From: Armatimonadota bacterium
Lineage (GTDB): Bacteria > Armatimonadota > Zipacnadia > Zipacnadales > FEN-943
NCBI GenBank assembly: GCA_026419655.1
Contig: JANZZA010000333.1
Location: forward strand, 1-11,843
Direction of reading: 5' to 3'
Length of the DNA stretch: 11,843 nucleotides
The position numbers and the translations under genes were made by a program. Positions 1 through 7,514 of the stretch are shown here, piece by piece. The notes beneath the pieces are model-generated. The model did not search any database, had not been told where the DNA came from, and worked only from the letters and a program-made list of their open reading frames with translations. Each line of letters starts with the position of its first letter. The first letter of the stretch is position 1.

Positions 1-111
1 AAGCTACGCCAGACGCCCCGGCCAGCCGGGCCGGCGGCGCCCCGCCGTGCCAGGCCTGCACAGGAAGTCTTGCCTCAAACGAAACCAGCGGCCCACAAAA
101 AGACCACCTAG
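1..111 (+). CDS. 3' end of an upstream gene, probably nuoB (partial)
   Basis: The first frame is open from base 1 to a TAG at 109-111 and gives a 36-residue C-terminal tail. It begins KLRQ and continues as a Pro/Ala/Arg-rich, basic stretch ending KKTT. NuoB proteins commonly end their conserved core with a KLQ- or KLR-like segment, and nuoB normally precedes nuoC, so a NuoB with an extended low-complexity tail is the best guess. The tail stops 25 bases before nuoC. The third frame is also open and would end in a TGA at 138-140, overlapping the nuoC start as ATGA, a junction type used elsewhere in this operon, so the frame is not certain. No NuoB cysteine motif is inside the window, so identity rests on context. 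Confidence 0.4.
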   Translation, partial: KLRQTPRPAGPAAPRRARPAQEVLPQTKPAAHKKTT

Positions 112-136
112 GACCTGGAAAGGGACTACCTGAGCA

Positions 137-673
137 ATGACCGAACCGCAGCGAGCTATAGCCGACGCCGCACGACCAATACTGGGAGCAGACCTGCTGC
201 GTGCCGCTACGGACGCCGGAGGCGCCCTGGTACTGGAAGTCAAAGCTGAGCGCGTCGTGGAGCTGCTGCAAATGCTCCGCACGGCTATAGAGCCGCCGGT
301 GAGCTATCTGGCCGACCTTCATGGCTTTGACGACGGCCAGAATCTGGCCGTCATCTATCACCTTTTCCGTCCAGGCGAGGCCTTTGAGGTCAGGGTCAAA
401 GCCGTCACATCGAGACAGCGGCCAACGGTGCCCAGCGTAATGGACCTGTGGAAAGGTGCCTGGTGGCCTGAGCGAGAAGTCATGGAGATGTACGGGATAG
501 AAATCGTCGGGCACCCGGACCCGAGAAAGCTACTCTTGCCCGAGGACTGGCAGGGCTATCCGCTGCGGAAAGACTACGTTTACCCTCTTGACCACCCATA
601 TCTGCGGCCTGACCCGATACATGAAAATCCCTTCGCCGGTGCGGAGCAGGATACAAGCGACACGTCACGGTGA
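137..673 (+). CDS. nuoC: NADH-quinone oxidoreductase subunit C (NuoC, 30 kDa subunit)
   Basis: This 178-residue protein is the NuoC subunit of the hydrophilic connecting arm of complex I. It packs against NuoD and NuoI and carries no cofactor. The family signature is clear: WWPEREVMEMYGI at about residues 109-121, followed by GHPDPRKLLLPEDW from residue 125 and then GYPLRKDY. The usual GHPDLR is GHPDPR here. It is a separate gene, not a NuoCD fusion, and its length is normal for stand-alone NuoC proteins. The ATG at 137 has a purine-rich AAAGGGA at 119-125, somewhat far upstream. The C-terminus is a short hydrophilic tail that ends 13 bases before nuoD. The ORF is intact with no frameshift. 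Confidence 0.95.
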   Translation: MTEPQRAIADAARPILGADLLRAATDAGGALVLEVKAERVVELLQMLRTAIEPPVSYLADLHGFDDGQNLAVIYHLFRPGEAFEVRVKAVTSRQRPTVPSVMDLWKGAWWPEREVMEMYGIEIVGHPDPRKLLLPEDWQGYPLRKDYVYPLDHPYLRPDPIHENPFAGAEQDTSDTSR

Positions 674-686
674 CAGGTCGTCGGAG

Positions 687-1799
687 ATGCCGGAAGCGGG
701 ACTACGCACTGAACACCTTGCAATAAACATGGGGCCGCAGCACCCGAGCACCCACGGCGTGCTGCGTCTTATCCTCACCCTCGACGGCGAGACGGTCGTG
801 GACTGCGACCCGGTCATCGGCTACCTGCACAGCTCCCTGGAGAAAATCGGCGAGCGCAAGACCTACAGACAGTTCACCACCTACACCGACCGCTTCGACT
901 ACCTCAACGCGCTGGGCAATAATCTGGTATATGTCCAGGCCGTCGAGCGGCTGCTTGGCATTGAGGTGCCGCCGCGTTGTAAGCACATCCGCGTGATAAT
1001 GGCCGAGCTAAACCGTATCGCGTCGCACCTCGTGTATTTCGCGGCCCTCGGAGTAGACCTCGGCGCGACGTCGGTCTTCCTGTACTGTTTTCGCGAGCGG
1101 GAGGCCATCATCAATCTTCTCGAGCACGCCACCGGCCAGCGGCTTTTGTACAACTATCTGCGGATCGGCGGACTGCGCAATGACTTGCCGCCCGATTTCC
1201 TTGATGGCCTGCGCCATTTTCTCAGCTACTTTCCGGCTCGGCTTGAGGAATACAACGACCTGTTCACGCGCAACCGCATCTTCCGCGCCCGCATGGAAGG
1301 CCTGGGCGTCCTGCCGCCCGAAAAGGCCGTCGAGTACGGGTGCACGGGGCCGGTGCTGCGCGGGTCCGGCGTCCCGTGGGACCTTCGCAAAATCGAGGGC
1401 TACGCCGCCTACAGAGAATACGACTTTGACGTGCCGGTGCAGCCTTACGGCGACGCCATGAGCCGGCACCTGGTGCGCGTGGAAGAGCTGCGGCAGAGTG
1501 TGGCGATACTGCGCCAGGCCGTCGAGAAGCTGCCGGACGGGCCGATCCGGGCCGAGGGAGTGCCCCGCGTCATCAAGCCACCACCCGGCGAAGTATACGA
1601 GCGCGTGGAATCACCGCGGGGAGAGCTGGGGTGCTACGTCGTCAGCGACGGCACGGAAAGACCCATGCGGTTGAGATGGCGGGCACCGAGTTTTTACAAC
1701 CTGCAGGCGCTGCGGGAAATGGTGCGCGGTCATCTGGTGGCCGACGTTGTGGCGGTCCTCGCTAGCATTGATATTGTTCTTGGCGATGTTGACCGCTAA
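687..1799 (+). CDS. nuoD: NADH-quinone oxidoreductase subunit D (NuoD, 49 kDa subunit)
   Basis: This 370-residue protein is the subunit that forms, with NuoB and NuoH, the quinone-binding cavity. The N-terminus INMGPQHPSTHGVLRL matches the family directly after the chosen ATG. An in-frame upstream ATG at 588 lies inside nuoC and would add a non-family extension, so 687 is preferred. His23 in GPQHPSTHG and Tyr72 in YTDRFDYL lie 49 residues apart, as do the quinone-head-group ligands His38 and Tyr87 of Thermus Nqo4. This suggests the quinone site is intact. The C-terminus is SIDIVLGDVDR. The family segment with a MEA.I.HFK helix before GEVY is missing: the sequence passes from VPRVIK straight to PPPGEVY. 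This short form is, to my recollection, shared with Firmicutes, Chloroflexota and deltaproteobacterial NuoD, so it is a lineage marker and not damage. Confidence 0.96.
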   Translation: MPEAGLRTEHLAINMGPQHPSTHGVLRLILTLDGETVVDCDPVIGYLHSSLEKIGERKTYRQFTTYTDRFDYLNALGNNLVYVQAVERLLGIEVPPRCKHIRVIMAELNRIASHLVYFAALGVDLGATSVFLYCFREREAIINLLEHATGQRLLYNYLRIGGLRNDLPPDFLDGLRHFLSYFPARLEEYNDLFTRNRIFRARMEGLGVLPPEKAVEYGCTGPVLRGSGVPWDLRKIEGYAAYREYDFDVPVQPYGDAMSRHLVRVEELRQSVAILRQAVEKLPDGPIRAEGVPRVIKPPPGEVYERVESPRGELGCYVVSDGTERPMRLRWRAPSFYNLQALREMVRGHLVADVVAVLASIDIVLGDVDR

Positions 1800-2114
1800 C
1801 TGCAAAAGCCTGGCGCGGCTAGTTGGCGAGAGGCGTAGCATGTTGAGCACGCTTCATCGTAGGGAGGCAGGGAAAAGAAACAGTGGGTCATGGGGTTTTC
1901 TGGGGGAAACCCCTTGAAAGGGGTTCTCCCCCCAGACCTCTTTCCCAAGCCCTTTGGCCGGTGTAGGGCACGTAAGTACCGCGGAGGCAGTCAGGACGCA
2001 CTTACTTTACTGTAGCATGCCAGAGAACGGAGCTGGCCTTGCAGTGTGATCTAGATAGGGGCGGAGACCGGGAAACCGCAGGAATACCCGAAAAGCCCCA
2101 CCCGGACTTGCGCA
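1800..2114. other. Non-coding gap between nuoD and nuoH, in place of nuoEFG
   Basis: There are 315 bases with no convincing ORF between the nuoD stop and the nuoH start. This is where many operons carry nuoE, nuoF and nuoG. I see no remnant of their motifs (FMN or NADH sites, cysteine clusters). The left part contains one copy of the hairpin repeat (about 1896-1955). The right part (about 1960-2110) contains a weak 6-base inverted repeat, GTAAGT/ACTTAC near 1972 and 2001, and no strong ribosome binding site directly before nuoH. A promoter for nuoH is possible, but I cannot point to clear -35/-10 boxes. Confidence 0.6.
1896..1955 (+). repeat. Hairpin repeat, copy A
   Basis: This is a GC-rich dyad. 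An outer stem pairs CTGGGGG (1900-1906) with CCCCCAG (1929-1935), and an inner stem pairs AACCCCTT (1908-1915) with AAGGGGTT (1918-1925) around a tiny loop. The right flank, AGACCTCTTTCCCAAG, resembles the flanks of copies B and C in the nuoK-nuoL gap, and the TTTT before the stem is shared with copy B. There is no T-run directly after the stem, so it is not a textbook intrinsic terminator. It may be a dispersed REP-like or MITE-like element, or a processing or stability hairpin. Confidence 0.8.
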
Positions 2115-3188
2115 ATGAGCGACTTGGCACAGTGGCTTCAACTTCTGCGCCGGTATGCTGACGCCATGGCCGGGCGTTGGCATATTCCGCTGCTGGCTAA
2201 CGATTTTCTGGCCTGGCTGGGCGCCGGAATCTTTTTGCTCGCTCTGATAACCATAGTGTCTCTCGTCGCAATCTATCTCGAACGGAAAGTGTCGGGCTAC
2301 ATTCAGTCGCGGCTAGGGCCGGTGAGGGCGGGGCCTATCGGCATCTTCCAGACTATTCTCGACGCCCTCAAGCTGTTGCAAAAGGAAGACATCGTACCGG
2401 CCGCCGCGGACTGGCGACTCCACTTGCTCGGCCCTGTCATCTTCATGACGGCCACCCTGATGATGTTCGCGGTCATCCCCTGGGACCGTGGGATAAACGT
2501 CGCCCGCTGGCTGGACCTGGAGATTGGGCTGCTGTACCTCGTGGCGGTATCAGGCATCGGCGTCATTGGTATTGTCGCTGGCGGATGGGGGTCAAACAAC
2601 AAGTGGTCGCTTCTGGGCGCCCTGCGTGGGGCGGCGCAACTCATAAGCTATGAGATACCCTTCTTGCTGGCCGCCCTGTGCGTCGTCCTTCTCGCCGGTA
2701 CCCTATCTCTGTCCGATATCGTCGAACGACAGCAGGCTTTTGTCACGGAGTGGTACATCTGGCGGCCTATTCTGTGGCTCGCCGTTGCAATCTTCCTCAT
2801 CGCAGGCGTGGCAGAGGTCAATCGCGTCCCCTTCGACATCCCGGAGGCGGAAAGTGAACTGGTGGCAGGATTTCACACCGAGTACACGGGCATGAAATTC
2901 GCCCTGTATTTTCTCGGTGAATACGGGCACCTTTATGTCCTGGGGCTGCTGTTTTCCGTGCTGTTTTTGGGCGGATGGGCGTCACCCCTCGGCGGCTCCA
3001 ACTTGCCCTTCGAGGGGTTTATCTGGCTCAACCTGAAGGCGTGGGCCTTCGTGTTGGCTGCCATGTGGATTCGCTGGACCCTGCCGCGACTGCGGGTGGA
3101 CCAGCTCATGGAGCTGGCATGGAAACTTCTCATACCGGCCGGATTTGTCGCTTTGCTCGTCGTGAGCGTGGCACTGATTGGGACGTGA
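2115..3188 (+). CDS. nuoH: NADH-quinone oxidoreductase subunit H (NuoH, ND1 homologue)
   Basis: This 357-residue integral membrane protein forms the heel of the membrane arm and the entrance of the quinone channel. About eight hydrophobic segments are visible. Family signatures are in order: YLERKVSGYIQSRLGP at about residues 54-69, a LDALKLLQKED segment, GGWGSNNKWSLLGALRGAAQ, then EVNRVPFDIPEAESELVAGF starting at Glu234 and leading into FHTEY. The acidic cluster after the last motif faces the quinone cavity in known structures. The C-terminus carries RWTLPRLRVDQLMELAWK, also typical. The ATG at 2115 is chosen from family length. Its ribosome binding site is weak (only CGGA nearby), which is unusual for this operon. 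The gene opens the second gene block after the 315-base gap. Confidence 0.95.
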   Translation: MSDLAQWLQLLRRYADAMAGRWHIPLLANDFLAWLGAGIFLLALITIVSLVAIYLERKVSGYIQSRLGPVRAGPIGIFQTILDALKLLQKEDIVPAAADWRLHLLGPVIFMTATLMMFAVIPWDRGINVARWLDLEIGLLYLVAVSGIGVIGIVAGGWGSNNKWSLLGALRGAAQLISYEIPFLLAALCVVLLAGTLSLSDIVERQQAFVTEWYIWRPILWLAVAIFLIAGVAEVNRVPFDIPEAESELVAGFHTEYTGMKFALYFLGEYGHLYVLGLLFSVLFLGGWASPLGGSNLPFEGFIWLNLKAWAFVLAAMWIRWTLPRLRVDQLMELAWKLLIPAGFVALLVVSVALIGT

Positions 3189-3205
3189 GAATAGAACGCG
3201 CCGAC

Positions 3206-3212
3206 AAGAGGA
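3206..3212 (+). promoter_or_regulatory. Shine-Dalgarno-like site that points to an ATA codon for nuoI
   Basis: AAGAGGA at 3206-3212 is the only good ribosome binding site between the nuoH stop (3188) and the nuoI core. Seven bases downstream, in the nuoI frame, lies ATA at 3220-3222 and not a standard start codon. The first in-frame ATG is 36 bases further on at 3256 and has no recognisable ribosome binding site. An in-frame TTG at 3250 is equally unsupported. Confidence 0.45.
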
Positions 3213-3255
3213 CGCTGCAATAACCAACAGCGTCGGCGACCGCAACGGTTTGAAG

Positions 3256-3909
3256 ATGGGGAAAAATAGCCCGACACAACCTCGGTTCATTCCGCGGCGG
3301 GTAATCGAGGCCCGGGCACGCGGAGAGTATCTGCCGTCGCTCAGCACAGGCACCCCCGACGTGCCTGGGCGACAGGAAGTAACGGCTTTCACTTTTCTAT
3401 GGGCTATCGTCGAGGGCGCCTGGACTGTTGTCGTGGGTCACTGGGTGACATTCAAGAATTTCTGGCGCCGCAAGGTCACCGAGCAGTACCCATATCGCAA
3501 CCCAGAGCGCAATTGGAAGCCCAGGCCCGGGTACCGGGGTGACTTTGCCCTCATCACGGACCGCAGGACTGGCCGGCTGCGCTGCACGGCCTGCATGCAG
3601 TGTGCGAACATCTGCCCAGCCGGGTGTATATGGATAGTCGGCGAGGGACGCGGCAAAGACCGGCACCCGGTGAAATTCAGCATTGACGCCGGGCTGTGCA
3701 TGTACTGCTGGCTTTGCGTGGAGACCTGTCCCTTCCGCGCCCTCACCATGACACCCGACTACGAGACCGCCGCAGCCAGGCCCGAAGACCTAATCCGCGA
3801 CATCGAATATCTCCGCACGCGCGGGCTCGAGTACCATGAACCGCTAATGCCCATCGAAGAGAGCGCGCAAGATACGCGCCAGCACGCCACAGGGGGAGAC
3901 CCATCGTGA
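3256..3909 (+). CDS. nuoI: NADH-quinone oxidoreductase subunit I (NuoI, two [4Fe-4S] clusters)
   Basis: This 217-residue ferredoxin-like subunit carries clusters N6a and N6b, which relay electrons towards NuoB and quinone. Two CxxCxxCxxxCP motifs are intact: Cys110/113/116/120 followed by Pro, and Cys148/151/154/158 followed by Pro. Before them is the amphipathic membrane-contact segment (WAIVEGAWTVVVGHW, then FRRKVTEQYP-like FWRRKVTEQYP). The N-terminus is extended: about 45 residues with a basic PRFIPRRVIEARARGEY stretch come before the segment where most NuoI proteins begin. The start is uncertain. ATG 3256 is the conservative choice, ATA 3220 has the better ribosome binding site, and TTG 3178 lies inside nuoH. 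The hydrophilic C-terminal tail ends in a 4-base GTGA overlap with nuoJ, implying translational coupling. Confidence 0.94.
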   Translation: MGKNSPTQPRFIPRRVIEARARGEYLPSLSTGTPDVPGRQEVTAFTFLWAIVEGAWTVVVGHWVTFKNFWRRKVTEQYPYRNPERNWKPRPGYRGDFALITDRRTGRLRCTACMQCANICPAGCIWIVGEGRGKDRHPVKFSIDAGLCMYCWLCVETCPFRALTMTPDYETAAARPEDLIRDIEYLRTRGLEYHEPLMPIEESAQDTRQHATGGDPS

Positions 3910-4553
3910 CGTGGCTGGGACTGACGCCGGCTCAGTGGGTGGAATACGCCGCTTTTCTGGCGGCGGCCGGCGCATCGCTCATCACAGCCCTGGGGGTGCT
4001 ACTTGCCCCACGGGTGCTGCACGCAGCCATCTGGTTGCTGTTTTGTCTGCTGTCCATCGCAGCGCTGTATGCCCTCCTCGGCGCCCATGTAGTTTTCGCC
4101 ATACAGGTCCTGGTCTACGCCGGGGCCATTGCCGTCATGATTGTATTCGCGGTGCTGCTGCTCGAGCGGGGCACAGGCCGGGGGATTCTGGCAGGCAGCC
4201 AGCATTTGTTCGCCGGCCTGGTAAGCGCAGGCGCTCTCACCGCGGTACTGGTGCCGGCCCTGGCTTACACGTTGTGGAAACACGCCCGCGCGGCCGCCGT
4301 CTCGGGGCCCGACACAGGGCCAATCTCGGGGCAAGCCGCAGCTATCGGCCGCCTGTTCCTGACGCGCCATCTTCTGGCCTTCGAACTGATTTCAGTCGCG
4401 CTGCTGGTGGCCATGATTGGCGCCCTGGTGCTTGCCCGGCCCGACCGGCGCCGACAGGAACCTCCAGAAACAGCAGATGAGGCGGAAGGCCAAGCTGACG
4501 TGAGCCAGTGGCACCCGCCCCTCAACGTCGGTGCCGAGGAGGATGCCCCATGA
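3906..4553 (+). CDS. nuoJ: NADH-quinone oxidoreductase subunit J (NuoJ, ND6 homologue)
   Basis: This 215-residue membrane subunit has five hydrophobic segments. It carries the hallmark third helix FAIQVLVYAGAIAVMIVFAV, corresponding to the VYVGAI.VL region whose flexible helix is tied to coupling between quinone chemistry and pumping. The segment LLAFELISVALLVAMIGAL matches the last helix of the family. After it comes a 37-residue polar, acidic tail (about residues 179-215, rich in Glu, Asp, Pro and Gln) that is longer than the compact core needs. The start is GTG at 3906, with GGGGAG at 3893-3898 seven bases before it, overlapping the nuoI stop by 4 bases. The 3' end overlaps nuoK by 4 bases. 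Confidence 0.93.
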   Translation: MTWLGLTPAQWVEYAAFLAAAGASLITALGVLLAPRVLHAAIWLLFCLLSIAALYALLGAHVVFAIQVLVYAGAIAVMIVFAVLLLERGTGRGILAGSQHLFAGLVSAGALTAVLVPALAYTLWKHARAAAVSGPDTGPISGQAAAIGRLFLTRHLLAFELISVALLVAMIGALVLARPDRRRQEPPETADEAEGQADVSQWHPPLNVGAEEDAP

Positions 4554-4897
4554 CCCTGCCCCCTGTCGGCCTGCCTCACTACCTCGTCCTCGCCGCGCTA
4601 CTTTTCGCAATGGGCCTTTTCGCAGTCATCACTCGCCGCCATGCGATTGGCCTGCTCCTGGGTATCGAGCTAATGCTGAACGCCGCGAATATCAACCTGG
4701 TTGCCTTTTCGCGCTACGGCGGCCTTGGGCCCACGACTGGTCTGGGGCCGGGCGCCCACCTCGACGGCCACATCTTCGCCCTCATGGTCATTGCCCTGGC
4801 CGCCTGCGAAGCAGCCGTCGGCCTGGCCATAATTCTGCGGCTATACCAGACCCTCGCCACCACTGACCCGAACAAAGTCAGGGCGATGAAGTGGTGA
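4550..4897 (+). CDS. nuoK: NADH-quinone oxidoreductase subunit K (NuoK, ND4L homologue)
   Basis: This 115-residue, three-helix membrane subunit carries two buried glutamates essential for proton transfer: Glu40 in GIELMLNAANINLVAFSR and Glu87 in AACEAAVGLAI, equivalent to Glu36 and Glu72 of E. coli. The spacing is 47 residues against 36 in E. coli. The extra length is a Gly/Pro-rich loop around residues 57-69 (GLGPTTGLGPGA) between helices 2 and 3. The ATG at 4550 overlaps the nuoJ stop as ATGA and has a strong GAGGAGGA (4536-4543) six bases upstream. A longer in-frame start at 4508 is inside nuoJ and is not supported. nuoK ends the H-I-J-K block, just before the repeat-rich gap. Confidence 0.95.
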   Translation: MTLPPVGLPHYLVLAALLFAMGLFAVITRRHAIGLLLGIELMLNAANINLVAFSRYGGLGPTTGLGPGAHLDGHIFALMVIALAACEAAVGLAIILRLYQTLATTDPNKVRAMKW

Positions 4898-4924
4898 ACC
4901 GGCGACGCTTCTCGAAAACTTTCT

Positions 4925-5000
4925 TTTCTGGGGGAAACCCTTTCAAAAGGGTTCTCCCCCAGGCCCCCTTCCCAAACTTCTTCGTGCTGTTGGCCAAGGC
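4925..5000 (+). repeat. Hairpin repeat, copy B
   Basis: The outer stem is CTGGGGG (4928-4934) with CCCCCAG (4956-4962). The inner stem is AACCCTTT (4936-4943) with AAAGGGTT (4946-4953). The right flank, CCCCCTTCCCAAACTT followed by GTGCT, is nearly identical to copy C for roughly 35 bases, so the repeated unit is longer than the hairpin. Orientation is readable from the asymmetric AAA (left) versus TTCT (right) at the stem junction and is the same as in copies A and C. Confidence 0.85.
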
Positions 5001-5091
5001 CCTCGTGCTTGCGTTACCTCTGGTACCTTCGCAAAGGCAAAGGTGGCTCCTCATCTCCGCCAGGGAGCACGAGCATTTACGGGGAGGGGGT

Positions 5092-5135
5092 GCAGGGGGA
5101 ACCCCGCTTTTTGCCCAAAGGGGGGGGCCCCCTGC
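5092..5135 (+). repeat. Long GC-rich hairpin, probable degenerate relative of the repeat
   Basis: GCAGGGGG (5092-5099) pairs with CCCCCTGC (5128-5135). Inside it CCCC (5102-5105) can pair with GGGG (5124-5127), and CTTT (5107-5110) with AAAG (5117-5120) around TTGCCC. The element abuts copy C and shares its base 5135, so the two hairpins form a near-continuous tandem. The layout of GGGGG, AA, CCCC mirrors the repeat family with a different central part. Confidence 0.6.
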
Positions 5136-5206
5136 TGGGGGAAACCCTTTGAAAAGGGTTCTCCCCCAGACCCCCTTCCCAAACTTTTTTGTGCTTTTCA
5201 GGCAAG
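5135..5206 (+). repeat. Hairpin repeat, copy C
   Basis: The outer stem is CTGGGGG (5135-5141) with CCCCCAG (5163-5169). The inner stem is AACCCTTT (5143-5150) with AAAGGGTT (5153-5160). The flank ACCCCCTTCCCAAACTT and GTGCT is shared with copy B. A run of six T (5185-5190) occurs about 16 bases past the stem, too far for a classical intrinsic terminator. Confidence 0.85.
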
Positions 5207-5284
5207 CGCCACTTACCGCCATGCCCCTGCACTCTTTGCGCAAGCACCGCTGCCCTTGCCTTTCCGCCCGGGAGACGGACCGAA

Positions 5285-7327
<2,043 letters not shown>

Positions 7328-7514
7328 GCAGACCGGCGGCCTGCAGACGGCGCAGACATGATTCACTGCGCAGCGAAGACGAATCAAAACGGCGCGCTGG
7401 GGAACTGAAGCCCAGACCCAAGAGATAACCTTACGCGGAGCAAGCCATGGCGCGGACAAAGCGGCCGCAAACCGCGCAAAGAAGCCGCAGTACAGCGTGG
7501 CAAGGAGATAGGCT

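Larger units (their letters stand above)
4898..5284. other. Repeat-rich non-coding gap between nuoK and nuoL
   Basis: This gap of 387 bases holds two copies of the hairpin repeat (B and C) and one related long hairpin between them. Bases 4981-5080 hold nothing recognisable. ORFs that cross the gap are built from the inverted repeats, lack ribosome binding sites and resemble no family, so I call none. The last 15 bases carry the nuoL ribosome binding site (GGGAG at 5270-5274). No obvious promoter was found. Confidence 0.7.

Noticed and set aside
588..686. Upstream in-frame start for nuoD
   Set aside because: It would overlap nuoC by 86 bases and add residues not found in NuoD. ATG 687 sits just before the conserved N-terminus.
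1900..1935. Intrinsic terminator after nuoD
   Set aside because: The stem is strong, but no T-run follows it, and nuoH onwards must be expressed for the complex. Treated as a repeat instead.
5189..5284. In-frame N-terminal extension of NuoL
   Set aside because: The family sequence begins at 5285, where a ribosome binding site lies at 5270-5274. The extension translates repeat flank DNA.
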